Source of the DNA: Pseudomonadota bacterium
GTDB taxonomy: Bacteria > Pseudomonadota > Alphaproteobacteria > Rhizobiales > Xanthobacteraceae
Assembly (NCBI GenBank): GCA_023422775.1
Contig: JAFAGM010000091.1
Location: 1 to 64,000, forward strand
Reading direction: 5' to 3'
Length of the DNA: 64,000 nucleotides
Of the stretch, positions 19,048 through 27,852 are shown in pieces. The stretch's first letter is position 1; each line of letters begins with the position of its first letter. The notes beneath the pieces are model-generated. The model was not told where the DNA came from and made no database searches. It saw only the letters and a list, made by a program, of their open reading frames with translations. The translations under genes were made by a program, and so were the position numbers.

Positions 19048-19551
19048 CTACGTCGCTGCGGCTGTGGTTTTCGAAGCCTTGCCCGAGGAGGCCGCCTGTT
19101 GCTCGGCCACGCGATGCTTGAGATCGAGGCGGTCGCGCGATGAGATGCCGAGCAGATCCGCCGCCCGCCACATGACGTTGTCCTCGAACTCGCTGACCTG
19201 GCCGTCGGCGTAGACCAGCTCCCACATCATCTCGATGATCCGGAGCCTGCCCTCCTCGTTGACCGAACGCATGATGACGCTGGTGAAACGATAGAGATCG
19301 ACGGCCTCGCCTTCGGCGCGCGTCGCCGACGCGATCAAATGATCCGCGGTGCCGGGATCGAGCTTGAACCGGCTTTCGATCAGGCTGTGCAGTTTGCGCT
19401 TCTCGATCGCGCTCGGCTGGCCGTCGAGCGAGACGACGTGAACCAGGAGCGCGGTCGCCGCCAGACGATAGCCGGTATCGTCAAACGACAGATCCGGGTC
19501 GGCGCTTGGCCCAACGATGTCGGCAATGAATTGGCGCAGTCCGTCCAGCAT
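19048..19551 (-). CDS. TerB-like (tellurite resistance TerB family) protein
   Basis: An all-helical TerB-type protein of 167 aa from the ATG at 19551 (MLDGLRQFIADIVG); in-frame ATGs at 19566 and 19620 are possible. The family's acidic signature is visible in ALLVHVVSLDGQPSAIEKRK and MMWELVYADGQVSEFEDNVMW (DG.. followed by a Glu helix), a probable metal-binding repeat. No other ter genes are near, so the name describes the fold and does not imply tellurite resistance. The tail is Ala/Ser/Lys-rich. Confidence 0.85.
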   Translation of the reverse strand: MLDGLRQFIADIVGPSADPDLSFDDTGYRLAATALLVHVVSLDGQPSAIEKRKLHSLIESRFKLDPGTADHLIASATRAEGEAVDLYRFTSVIMRSVNEEGRLRIIEMMWELVYADGQVSEFEDNVMWRAADLLGISSRDRLDLKHRVAEQQAASSGKASKTTAAAT

Positions 19552-19880
19552 CAAATCTACCTGCATGAAATCGGGGAAGCTGTTGGTCGAGTATATGGGT
19601 CGAAAATCTGACAATCGCAATCGGCGCTACGGGTTGATGGTCGTTTGGCGAGGCGTAACGAGATTAAATCTACGTCACCTCGGATGCCACGGAAACATCC
19701 GGCCTCGAAATTGTGCAGCTACAACGCCTCGCGGAATTGCAAGCCGGCACCGGATTGAAGCGGACGAAAGCCGCCTGCGCTCAGACCCGGCAATTCGATC
19801 GCTGTTGCGGAAGGCGGGACTTCCCCATTTCAAACGCCGGACGCGCGTTTCGCCGCAGGGTCATCGGCATGATCCAAATT

Positions 19881-19899
19881 GCAATTCGTTCTCATTTGC
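19881..19899 (+). promoter_or_regulatory. Fur-box-like inverted repeat upstream of the cupredoxin gene
   Basis: GCAATTCGTTCTCATTTGC is close to the Fur operator pattern GCAAATGA(G/T)AA(T/C)..ATTTGC when read on the reverse strand (GCAAATGAGAACGAATTGC). It lies 52 bp before the cupredoxin ATG in an otherwise gene-free stretch of about 330 bp (19621-19950). The match is by eye. Confidence 0.5.
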
Positions 19900-19950
19900 A
19901 TTAGAAACGAACCCATTGTTTCAATGTGAGATTTTCCTTGGGAGGGCGTC

Positions 19951-20427
19951 ATGATCCCGTTCCGCCTCGCGCTTGGTGCCGCCGTCACGCTAGGGGTTGC
20001 TTCGGGCGCGGCGCTCGCCGCGGGCGACCTCTCGCGGCAGCCGCCGATCGAGCTGACGGTGGATCTCGGCGCGCCCGGCAAGCATGAATTCGTGCCAAAG
20101 CAGCTTCGATTCGAAACCGGCAAGCTCTACAAGCTGGTCCTGCGCAACACGAGCAACGATCCGCATTACTTCACCTCGCATGCGTTCTCGCAGATGGTGT
20201 TCACGCGCAAGGTGCAGGTGACGCAGCAGCAGAACGGCAAGCCGGTGACGCTCGCGGAGTTCAAGGGCGTGATCCGCGAGGTCGAGGTCTATCCGGGACA
20301 ATCGGCCGAGTGGTGGCTGGTGCCCGTCGCCGCTGGCCGCGCGAGCGATCTGCGCTGCGACATCAAGACCAGCGACGGCAAGACGCACGCCGAACTCGGC
20401 ATGCTCGGCGAGATCGTTATCGAGTAG
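19951..20427 (+). CDS. Periplasmic cupredoxin-domain protein
   Basis: A 158-aa exported protein with a signal peptide (FRLALGAAVTLGVASGAALA, cleaved near AAG) and a single cupredoxin domain. Type I copper ligands are placed as expected: His in NDPHYFTSHAF (about residue 72), then Cys in SDLRCDIKTSDGKTHAELGM with His and Met following (about 134-150). It should bind copper in the periplasm. A Fur-box-like site just upstream suggests a link to iron uptake, as for cupredoxins that partner Ftr-type ferrous systems; no such partner gene is next to it. The ATG has a GGGAGGG ribosome binding site. Confidence 0.85.
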   Translation: MIPFRLALGAAVTLGVASGAALAAGDLSRQPPIELTVDLGAPGKHEFVPKQLRFETGKLYKLVLRNTSNDPHYFTSHAFSQMVFTRKVQVTQQQNGKPVTLAEFKGVIREVEVYPGQSAEWWLVPVAAGRASDLRCDIKTSDGKTHAELGMLGEIVIE

Positions 20428-20447
20428 CTTCGGCCAATTCATTTTCC

Positions 20448-20535
20448 GTCATGCCCGGCCTTGTGCCGGGCATCCACGTCTTTGCGACAGCGAAGCAAGG
20501 AAGACGTGGATGGCCGGGACAAGCCCGGCCATGAC
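20448..20535. repeat. Inverted repeat, GTCATGCCCGGCC...GGCCGGGC family, copy 2
   Basis: Same element as 12447-12532 in the opposite orientation: GTCATGCCCGGCCTTGTGCC ... CACGTC, loop, GACGTGGATG ... GCCCGGCCATGAC. It lies between the convergent cupredoxin and cyclase genes and probably forms a strong hairpin in both transcripts. Confidence 0.78.
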
Positions 20536-20544
20536 GAGCGAGGA

Positions 20545-21954
20545 TTAGGGAATCTCGTACACCACGATCTTGTCGGCGATGCCCCGCAGCGCCGCTTCCT
20601 TCTGGATCGGCCGGATCGCCTCCTTCTCCAGGATCGTGGCGACCGCGGGTGAATCGATCACCGGGCCGGTGATGTGGATCTCCTGCGAGGTCGAGAGGCT
20701 CTGCACCCTTGAAGCGATGTTGACGGTCTGGCCGAAATAATCCTGCCGCTCGTTGAGCATCACCGCCAGGCACGGGCCTTCGTGGATTCCGATCTTGACG
20801 ATCAGATCCTCCCTGCCGCGCTCGATATTGAGCTGCGCCATCGCCGCCCGCATCCGCAGGCCCGCGACGATCGCGTGCTCCGGCCTGATGAAGGTGGCCA
20901 TCACGGCATCGCCGATCGTCTTCACCACCGCGCCCTTTTCGGAAGCGATGATTTCGAGCAGCGCATGGAAATGGGCGCGCACCAGATCGAAGGCGGCGAG
21001 ATCGCCGACCCGCTCGTAGAGCGCGGTGGAGCCCTTGAGGTCGGTGAACAGGAATGTCAGCGAGGTGATCTTGAGGCGCTGGTCGACGTTGAGATTGTCG
21101 GCCTTGAAGACGTCGCGGAAGGTCTGGTTGGACAGCATCCGCTTGGCGGTCAGGATCGGCTTGCGCTTGCCGAGCAGCTCGTGAAGCGTGTCGTTCGCGA
21201 CCCAGACCGCGGGAAGCACCCGGTGGTCGGTCTGGTTGTCGAGCGAAAGCCGCAACGGTCCGGGGCGCATCACCGTGGTGCCCGTCGGCGCCTGCAGCCT
21301 GTTGAACACGATGGAGAACTGCTGGCGCTCACGGGTCGGCTCGCCCTGGACATCCAGGAAGTGCGCCGAATGCGTCACCGGCTCGAACACGATCACGAAC
21401 TGATTGGGGATCTGCAGTGACAGCACCGCCTTTTCGCCCGCCGGCAGTTCGATGGCTTCGAGCGAAACCTCGTCGATCAGCCGCGTGATCGACTCCTCGC
21501 TCAGGTCCATCCCCGAGCTCCAGAACATCTGGCGGTTATATTCCCACAGCGGCAGCGTATTGGGATCGTGCGCCGCGATCCGCCTGACACGCGGACTGAC
21601 GGTAAAAGCGACCTCGACGCGGTCGTCGACGGACGCCTCGTAGCCCCTGGCGCAGAGTGCGCAATTATAGTCGTCATGCCGAAGCGACTTTAAGGTGTTG
21701 TGTGCGCCGAGCACGCCGCCGCAGCCGGGGCACAGCACATTCCAGCTCAGATCGAACAGCCCGAGTCGTGCCGAATGCAGGAAGGCCGAGATGACCTTTT
21801 CCTCGTCGAGCCCGTATCGACCGGCAAAATCCAGCAGGTTGATCCGGTTGAGGTCGCGGTCCTCGCCCTTTTCGATCAACTGCGAAATGGCGTCGACGAC
21901 CGCGGGATCGGCGGTCTGCCGCAGGACGGAGAATTGGGCCTGGGTGTTGCTCAT
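20545..21954 (-). CDS. Class III adenylate/guanylate cyclase with N-terminal zinc-ribbon region (DUF5939-like)
   Basis: A 469-aa cytosolic protein. The N-terminal region holds a four-Cys zinc-ribbon pattern, CPGCGGVLGAH (about residue 79) and CALCARGYEA (about 101). A middle region of unknown role follows. The C-terminal class III cyclase domain has LTFLFTDLKGSTALYERVGD (first metal Asp, about 305-324) and GAVVKTIGDAVMATF (second Asp, about 344-358). No membrane helix is seen. It should make cAMP or cGMP, but the substrate-selecting residues were not resolved by eye. The start ATG at 21954 is the first in frame. It is transcribed away from the P450 gene's 3' end. Confidence 0.85.
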   Translation of the reverse strand: MSNTQAQFSVLRQTADPAVVDAISQLIEKGEDRDLNRINLLDFAGRYGLDEEKVISAFLHSARLGLFDLSWNVLCPGCGGVLGAHNTLKSLRHDDYNCALCARGYEASVDDRVEVAFTVSPRVRRIAAHDPNTLPLWEYNRQMFWSSGMDLSEESITRLIDEVSLEAIELPAGEKAVLSLQIPNQFVIVFEPVTHSAHFLDVQGEPTRERQQFSIVFNRLQAPTGTTVMRPGPLRLSLDNQTDHRVLPAVWVANDTLHELLGKRKPILTAKRMLSNQTFRDVFKADNLNVDQRLKITSLTFLFTDLKGSTALYERVGDLAAFDLVRAHFHALLEIIASEKGAVVKTIGDAVMATFIRPEHAIVAGLRMRAAMAQLNIERGREDLIVKIGIHEGPCLAVMLNERQDYFGQTVNIASRVQSLSTSQEIHITGPVIDSPAVATILEKEAIRPIQKEAALRGIADKIVVYEIP

Positions 21955-22058
21955 GCTGATGGCCTAGATCGGGTTCCTCGCGCACTTGCGCAAGGTGATT
22001 TTTGTTTGACGCGTTTTCTTCACGCGAACCGGCATCCGCTTCGCTTGAAAACGCTACG

Positions 22059-23444
22059 CTAACGCGGCGTGATCGAAAACATCGGCGAGCGGTCGGGCTG
22101 CGTCGTCACCACCCCGATCGGCATCACCGGCTCCTTGTCGACCAGGCCGACACGGAACGCGGCGATGATCTTCGCCAGCGCCAGCGTCGCTTCGACCAGT
22201 GCGAAATGCGCACCGATGCAGACGCGCGCGCCGACGCCGAACGGCAGGTAGGCGAAGCGATCGGGCGGCGTGCCGGTCATGAACCGCTGCGGGATGAAGG
22301 CATTCGGATCGCGCCAGAGTTTTTCGTGCCGGTGCAACAGCCACGGCGCGATCAGGATGATGTCCTTTGGCTTGACCGGTATGCCGGCGATCTTATCGGG
22401 TCCGCCCGCCGCGCGCGCGATCAGGAACGCGGGCGGATAGAGCCGCATGGTCTCGTCCATCACGGCGCGGGTGAATTTCAGCCGATCGATATCGAGCGCG
22501 CCGTTCACGCTCGCCGCCTGCGCCTCCTTCGCCACATCTTCCTGGGTGGCGGGGTCGAGCGCCAGGAGATAGAGCGCCCAGAACAGCGCCGTCGCCGTCG
22601 TCTCGTGGCCGGCCAAAATCATGGTCGCGACCTGGTCGCCGAGCTGGTCGTCGGTAAAGGCCACGCCCGTCTCCGGATCGCGCGCGTCGCCCATCAGGTC
22701 GAACAGGTCGCGCGCCGGCGCACCCTCGTTCTTGCCGACCGCGCGGCGCTCGGCCATCAGCCGGCCGACGAACGCGGTCCAGCGCTTGCGGAAGCGGGCG
22801 CGGGCGAAGTCCTGCGGGGTCGGCCAGCCCAGCGGCAGCAGCAGATCCAGAAAGTGCGGGCGCGCCAGCCGCTCGCCATACTCCATCACGAAATCGCGCA
22901 GGGTTGCGCCATCCCGGTCCATGCCGAACGAAAACATCGTGCGGCCGGCGATCTCGAGCGTCATGCGCTGCATCGCCTCGCGGAGATCGACGGGCGCGTT
23001 GCTGGCGGCCCTGAGCTTGGCGATGGTCTCGTCGGTCGCCGCCAGCATGTACGGAACCAGCGTCGACACCGCGCGCGGCGTGAAGGCCGGCGCCAGCGTC
23101 CGGCGCTGGTGCTTCCATGCCCGCCCCTCCGCGATCAGCAGACCCTCTCCGAGGATCGGACGCAACACGCGCAGGCCGGCCGGCGTGCGCGTATAGTTCT
23201 CGTAATTGTCGACCAGCACATGCCGGATCGCATCCGGCGCGTTGAGAATGAAACTGCTGCGGCCAAGGAAGCGGCCCTGGACGATGTCTTCTTCATAAGC
23301 GCGCTGGCCCCAGCTGCCGATCGGGCTGATCCGGATCGCCTTCATCCGGCCGAGCGCCGTCATGTCATCAGGCGCACGCGGCGGGCTCGGCGGCACCAGC
23401 CGCGTGCGCGCAATCGGCATGTCGTAGACTTCGGCGATGCTCAT
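22059..23444 (-). CDS. Cytochrome P450
   Basis: A 461-aa soluble cytochrome P450. Landmarks in order: the I-helix AGHETTATALFWAL (about residues 263-276), the ExxR of the K helix in MDETMRLYPPAFLIAR (about 320-335) and the heme-thiolate loop LPFGVGARVCIGAHFALVEA (about 396-415, with the axial Cys). It is a monooxygenase that needs external redox partners; none is adjacent and the substrate is unknown. The ATG at 23444 (MSIAEVYDMPIARTRLVPPS) is preferred over the longer open frame, which runs through an upstream repeat. Confidence 0.94.
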   Translation of the reverse strand: MSIAEVYDMPIARTRLVPPSPPRAPDDMTALGRMKAIRISPIGSWGQRAYEEDIVQGRFLGRSSFILNAPDAIRHVLVDNYENYTRTPAGLRVLRPILGEGLLIAEGRAWKHQRRTLAPAFTPRAVSTLVPYMLAATDETIAKLRAASNAPVDLREAMQRMTLEIAGRTMFSFGMDRDGATLRDFVMEYGERLARPHFLDLLLPLGWPTPQDFARARFRKRWTAFVGRLMAERRAVGKNEGAPARDLFDLMGDARDPETGVAFTDDQLGDQVATMILAGHETTATALFWALYLLALDPATQEDVAKEAQAASVNGALDIDRLKFTRAVMDETMRLYPPAFLIARAAGGPDKIAGIPVKPKDIILIAPWLLHRHEKLWRDPNAFIPQRFMTGTPPDRFAYLPFGVGARVCIGAHFALVEATLALAKIIAAFRVGLVDKEPVMPIGVVTTQPDRSPMFSITPR

Positions 23445-23456
23445 GGGGTCCGTATC

Positions 23457-23532
23457 CCGTAGCCCGGATGAGCGCGGCGATATCCGGGACCGTGCCAAGT
23501 CCCGCATATCGCTGCGCTCATGCGGGCTACGA
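23457..23532. repeat. Inverted repeat, CGTAGCCCGGATGAGCGC family
   Basis: CGTAGCCCGGATGAGCGCGG at the left matches the reverse complement of GCGCTCATGCGGGCTACG at the right, with inner CCGGGAC and GTCCCG. It lies directly upstream of the P450 start codon. Confidence 0.7.
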
Positions 23533-23586
23533 TCATATCTATATTTCCGATCCGGGCGCCACAAAGGCGCTGCCGTCAAACCAGAG

Positions 23587-23892
23587 CTAGTGCGTCAGTT
23601 CGGCAACCGCAATCCGGTTCTCCGACACCGGCCAGGTCCGCGACACGATCCGCTCCCGGTTGAACAGGGCCACCACGGGCCGGCTGGCACCGCCACCATT
23701 CCTGATGTAGTTGCGGATCGAATAGCCGCCGCGCGAATTGCCGACCAGCGCGATCCACGGCGCACCGGTGTGGCGCTTCAATTCCTTGACGGCTTCGCCA
23801 GGTTCGCGACGCTGGCCTTCGGTCGTCGGCGCGCCGGCGGATCGGTGAAATTGGCCGCGAACATGGGCGCGCGCGGCCCGCCGTTCGATCAT
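23587..23892 (-). pseudogene. Remnant of a secreted alpha/beta hydrolase
   Basis: A 101-codon frame contains a lipase-type nucleophile elbow, WIALVGNSRGGYSIRNYIRN (GNSRG), preceded by APTTEGQRREPGEAVKELKR. It then jumps to a C-terminal-looking strand pair, RPVVALFNRERIVSRTWPVS. The central domain of such hydrolases (well over 150 aa) is missing between these parts. The segment just upstream reads better in another frame (MFAANFTDPPA), which implies a frameshift as well. I therefore call it a deletion relic. The assignment to a family comes from the GxSxG context only. Confidence 0.55.
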
Positions 23893-24024
23893 TTTTCAGT
23901 ACCTTAGCTGTGCTCCAGGCGCCCTCATAGCGGTCCGGCGACTAGACAGAACAAGGCTTTCGCAGGCATCTGTGAGGACCGTGGGAATCGCCGCCCAGCC
24001 ATAGCAGGCCAACCGGAACCGGAT

Positions 24025-25704
24025 ATGACCGAACCGCCGAAACGCCCCGATAGTATCACCGCTCCGCTGCGGCATTCGGTATTCCGGCGCATCTGGCTGG
24101 CGAGCCTCCTGTCCAACCTCGGCATCCTGATCCAGGGCGTCGGCGCCGCCTGGGCGATGACGCAGATGACGTCGTCCGCCAACAAGGTGGCGCTGGTTCA
24201 GACCGCGCTGATGCTTCCGATCATGCTGATCTCGATGCCGGCCGGCGCCATCGCCGACATGCACGACCGCCGCGTCGTGGCGATGGTCTCGCTGCTGATC
24301 GCGCTGACGGGGGCGACCGCGCTGACCGCGCTGGCCTGGTTCAACCTGGTCAACCCCAATATCCTCCTGCTGCTCTGCTTCATCGTCGGCACCGGCATGG
24401 CGCTGATGGGGCCGGCCTGGCAGTCGTCGGTCAGCGAGCAGGTGCCGGCCGAAACCCTGCCGGCGGCGGTCGCGCTCAACGGCATCAGCTACAACATCGC
24501 ACGCAGCTTCGGTCCCGCGATCGGCGGCATCATCGTCGCGACCTCGGGCGCGGTGGCGGCGTTTGCCGTCAACGCCGTGCTGTATCTGCCGCTGCTGGTC
24601 GTGCTGTTTCTGTGGAACCGGGTCCACGAACCGTCGCGGCTGCCGCGCGAACGGCTCAACCGCGCGATGGTCTCTGGCGTGCGCTACATCACCAACTCGC
24701 CGGCGATCAAGATCGTGCTGACGCGCACGCTCGTCACCGGCATCATCGGCGGCTCGGTGTCGGCGCTGATGCCGCTGATCGCGCGCGACCTACTGCATGG
24801 CGGCGCGCAGACCTACGGCATAATGCTGGGCGCCTTCGGCATGGGCGCGGTGATCGGCGCGCTGAACATCGGCACCGTCCGCAAGCAACTGAGCGGCGAG
24901 GCCGCGGTGCGCGCCTGTACGATATCGCTGGCCGGCGCAATCGCCGCCGTCGCGCTGAGCACCAGCGCCATCCTGACCGCGATCGCCCTGGTGCTGGCGG
25001 GCGCGGTGTGGATGCTGGCGGTGGCGCTGTTCAATATCGGCGTGCAGCTCTCGGCGCCGCGCTGGGTCGCCGGCCGCTCGCTGGCCGCATTCCAGGCCTC
25101 GATTGCCGGCGGCATTGCCATCGGAAGCTGGGGCTGGGGTCACCTCACCGACATCGCCGGCGTCGAGATCGCACTGCTGGTCTCGGCCGGCTTGATGCTG
25201 CTGTCGCCGCTGCTCGGGATCTGGCTGCGGATGCCGCCGGTCGGCGCCCGCTACGAGCCGCCCGCCGAGGCGCTGGCCGACCCCGAAGTGAAGCTGTCGC
25301 TGACCGGGCGCAGCGGGCCGCTGGTGGTGGAGATCGAGTACCGCGTCGCACAGGACAACGCGCGCGCGTTTCACAACGTCATGCAGGAAGTGCAGCTCTC
25401 CAGGCAGCGCAACGGCGCCTACGGCTGGTCGATCGCACGCGACATCGCCGACCCCGAATTGTGGACCGAGCGCTATCACTGCCCGACCTGGCTGGACTAT
25501 CTGCGGCAGCGCAACCGCCCGACCCAGTCCGAGCGCGCGCTGCACCAGCGCGCGCTCGGTTTTCATTTGGGCCCCGAACCGATCCGCGTCCGCCGCATGC
25601 TGGAGCGGCCGTTCGGCTCGGTGCGCTGGAAGGATGACACCCCCGACCGCGCCGCCAACGAGGTCTTGCCGGTGGTCGCGACGGCCGCGGGCAGCAGCAC
25701 CTGA
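24025..25704 (+). CDS. MFS_3-type exporter with C-terminal ABM-like domain
   Basis: A 559-aa inner-membrane transporter of the EntS-like MFS_3 family. About 11-12 helices span residues 20-410. The A-loop-like signature GAIADMHDRRVVAM (about 73-86) and the second-half MGAVIGALNIGTVRKQ (about 272-287) are visible. A soluble extension of about 130 residues follows (from VVEIEYRVAQDNARAFHNVM), which resembles an antibiotic-biosynthesis-monooxygenase-like ferredoxin fold; this pairing is common in rhizobial members. It is probably a proton-driven exporter of an unknown small molecule. The ATG at 24025 follows directly after the hydrolase relic region. Confidence 0.85.
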   Translation: MTEPPKRPDSITAPLRHSVFRRIWLASLLSNLGILIQGVGAAWAMTQMTSSANKVALVQTALMLPIMLISMPAGAIADMHDRRVVAMVSLLIALTGATALTALAWFNLVNPNILLLLCFIVGTGMALMGPAWQSSVSEQVPAETLPAAVALNGISYNIARSFGPAIGGIIVATSGAVAAFAVNAVLYLPLLVVLFLWNRVHEPSRLPRERLNRAMVSGVRYITNSPAIKIVLTRTLVTGIIGGSVSALMPLIARDLLHGGAQTYGIMLGAFGMGAVIGALNIGTVRKQLSGEAAVRACTISLAGAIAAVALSTSAILTAIALVLAGAVWMLAVALFNIGVQLSAPRWVAGRSLAAFQASIAGGIAIGSWGWGHLTDIAGVEIALLVSAGLMLLSPLLGIWLRMPPVGARYEPPAEALADPEVKLSLTGRSGPLVVEIEYRVAQDNARAFHNVMQEVQLSRQRNGAYGWSIARDIADPELWTERYHCPTWLDYLRQRNRPTQSERALHQRALGFHLGPEPIRVRRMLERPFGSVRWKDDTPDRAANEVLPVVATAAGSST

Positions 25705-25964
25705 CTCCTCGAGCCATGACGCGCGGCTAATGGGCGCAGAGGGGCACGGGAATAAACCAGCCCATCCTGCTCAAGCCGCAGCGCGATTTCGGGCGACCAG
25801 TTTCCTGCGACTAAAGTGCAGGATTTAGAGGCCCTTTCGTTTCCGCCGAGCCGAGAGGGGGGCCCTGTTTCGCGCCTGCGAAACGACAACTGAGTCGCCA
25901 CTTGCGCGATTCACCATGAACGAATGCACTTCCCACTTGCCAAAGCGCCGCGCAAGCCTTTGAC

Positions 25965-25979
25965 TTGTCGGCAAGACAA
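25965..25979. promoter_or_regulatory. Possible operator: TTGTC-N5-GACAA upstream of the TRAP operon
   Basis: TTGTCGGCAAGACAA is a 5-5-5 inverted repeat 46 bp before the first TRAP gene, inside a 321-bp non-coding gap (25705-26025). Another small palindrome (TTTCGCGCCTGCGAAA) lies around 25867-25882. Such half-site spacing suits a GntR- or LysR-type repressor, but no regulator gene is adjacent. Confidence 0.35.
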
Positions 25980-26025
25980 ACAAGCCCGCGCCAACAGCGG
26001 ACGATCATTCAACCGGGAGGAATTC

Positions 26026-27147
26026 ATGAGCAAGCGTAGCGATACGAAGACGACGCGCCGCCGTTTCCTGACGGCAGCCGCTGCTGGCGGCGCAGCGATT
26101 GCAATGCCCCAAGTCAGCCGGGCACAAACCGCGACCCTGAAGATGCAGGGATCGTGGGGCAAGGCCGACGTCTTTAACGAGATGGCCGAAGACTATGTGA
26201 AGCGTGTCAACGAGATGGCCGGCGGCCGGCTGCGCATCGACTACCTGGTCGGCGGCGCGGTCGTGCATCCGTTCCAGGTATTCGACGGCGTGCATGGCGG
26301 CCAGATCGACGCGGCACATACGGTGACGGTGTACTGGTACGGCAAGCACAAGGCGGCATCGCTGTTCGGCACGGGCCCCGTGTTCGGCTTCAACGCCAAC
26401 GAAGGCCTCGGCTGGATTCACAACGGCGGCGGCCGTGAGCTGTTCGAAGAGCTCCAGACCCAGATCATGAAGGTCAACATCAAGAGCTTCTTCGCCATGC
26501 CGATGCCGACTCAGCCGCTCGGCTGGTTCAAGAAGCCGATCACCAGCGATGCCGACCTGAAGGGGCTCAAGTACCGTACCGTTGGCCTGGCTGCCGACCT
26601 GTTCCAGGCAATGGGCGCTTCCGTCGCCCAGCTTCCGGGCGGCGAGATCGTGCCGGCCATGGAGCGCGGCGTGATCGACGGGTTCGAGTTCAACAATCCA
26701 ACCTCGGACCGGCGCTTCGGCGCGCAGGACGTCGCCAAGAACTACATGATGGGCAGCCACCACCAGGCGACGGAATATTTCGAGATCATGTTCAACAAGA
26801 CCAAGTTCAACGCGCTTCCTGCCGAGCACAAGGCAATCCTGCAGTATGCAGCCGAGGCCGTGTCGTCGGCCAACGAATGGAAGGCGATGGACTATTACTC
26901 CAAGGACCTGCAGGAATTGATCAACAAGGACAAGGTCAACGTGCAGCGGACACCGAAGTCCGTATTCGACGCGCAGATCAAGGCATGGGACGGCCTGATC
27001 GCCCAGCTTGGATCGGATCCGTTCATGAAGAAGGTGATGGACTCGCAGAAGGAATGGGTACGCCGCGTCGTCTATTACAACATGAACAACGTGACGGATT
27101 ACCGCGGCGCCTTCGAACATCACTTCCCGGGCGTGCTGAAGGCCTGA
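26026..27147 (+). CDS. TRAP transporter substrate-binding protein (DctP type)
   Basis: A 373-aa periplasmic receptor for a TRAP transporter. A Tat-type signal is present, TTRRRFLTAAAAGGAAIAMP (residues about 8-27), ending near SRAQ. The DctP fold follows, with ITSDADLKGLKYRTVGLAAD (about 167-186) as the conserved helix-loop that carries the ligand-binding Arg (YRT) and QLPGGEIVPAMERGVIDGFE (about 203-222). The sequence type resembles the mannitol/chloroaromatic-acid group, but the ligand is a guess. The ATG at 26026 has a GGGAGG site 8 bases upstream. It is the first gene of an operon with DctQ, DctM, an amidase and a micro-protein. Confidence 0.92.
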   Translation: MSKRSDTKTTRRRFLTAAAAGGAAIAMPQVSRAQTATLKMQGSWGKADVFNEMAEDYVKRVNEMAGGRLRIDYLVGGAVVHPFQVFDGVHGGQIDAAHTVTVYWYGKHKAASLFGTGPVFGFNANEGLGWIHNGGGRELFEELQTQIMKVNIKSFFAMPMPTQPLGWFKKPITSDADLKGLKYRTVGLAADLFQAMGASVAQLPGGEIVPAMERGVIDGFEFNNPTSDRRFGAQDVAKNYMMGSHHQATEYFEIMFNKTKFNALPAEHKAILQYAAEAVSSANEWKAMDYYSKDLQELINKDKVNVQRTPKSVFDAQIKAWDGLIAQLGSDPFMKKVMDSQKEWVRRVVYYNMNNVTDYRGAFEHHFPGVLKA

Positions 27148-27252
27148 CGCGTTGCGGCGTGCATGAACTGGAGGGACGGCGCGGCTAACGCGCCGTCCGG
27201 CAAGAACTGGCGGGGGCATCCGGATGTACGACATGTCGCGAGTTCGGCTCGC

Positions 27253-27852
27253 ATGACAAGATTTCTGTTCTTCATCGATGAACTGAGCACCTGGGTCGGC
27301 AAGGCGTTCGCCTGGCTGATTCTCGTCCTGACGCTCGGCGTCAGCTACGAGGTGTTCGTGCGCTACGTGCTGCGTGCGCCGACCACCTGGGCTTTCGACA
27401 TCAGCTACATCACCTACGGCGCGATGTTCCTGATGGCGGGCGCCTATACGCTCTCGCGCAATGGTCATGTGCGCGCCGACGTGGTCTACCGTCTCTGGTC
27501 GCCACGCACGCAGGCGGTGATGGACCTCCTCCTCTACGTCCTGTTCTTCCTGCCGGCGATCGCGGCGCTGATGTATTCAGGCTGGAACTATGCCCAGATG
27601 TCTGTGCGCTTCCGCGAAGTCAGCATCTTCAGCCCGGCCGGCGTGCCGGTGTTTCCGCTCAAGGCGCTGATCCCGATCACCGGCTTCCTTCTGTTCCTGC
27701 AGGGGATCGCCGAAATCATCCGCTGCGTGCTGTGCATCCGCACCGGCCGCTGGCCGCAACGCCTGCACGACGTGGAGGAGACCGAGAGCCTCATCATTCG
27801 CGAACATCAGCAGGCGGCCGCGCAGCAGGACGAGAGGGGGGCAGGCGCATGA
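27253..27852 (+). CDS. TRAP transporter small permease subunit (DctQ)
   Basis: A 199-aa membrane protein with four predicted helices (about residues 15-38, 50-68, 91-112 and 137-158). It includes the family's VSYEVFVRYVLRAPTTWAFD segment (about 28-47) and SRNGHVRADVVYRLWSP (about 67-83), which are typical of DctQ. It pairs with DctM in the inner membrane. The start at 27253 places the first helix correctly; the open frame runs upstream without sense. Its TGA overlaps the ATG of dctM (ATGA), so the two are translationally coupled. Confidence 0.93.
   Translation: MTRFLFFIDELSTWVGKAFAWLILVLTLGVSYEVFVRYVLRAPTTWAFDISYITYGAMFLMAGAYTLSRNGHVRADVVYRLWSPRTQAVMDLLLYVLFFLPAIAALMYSGWNYAQMSVRFREVSIFSPAGVPVFPLKALIPITGFLLFLQGIAEIIRCVLCIRTGRWPQRLHDVEETESLIIREHQQAAAQQDERGAGA

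Noticed and set aside
19048..19551. A tellurite-resistance operon
   Set aside because: Only a TerB-like fold is present; none of terA, terC, terD or terE is nearby.
26005..27468. A 487-codon minus-strand frame opposite the TRAP binding-protein gene
   Set aside because: It is antisense to a clear DctP gene; its composition (His/Arg/Leu-rich) is that of a shadow frame.
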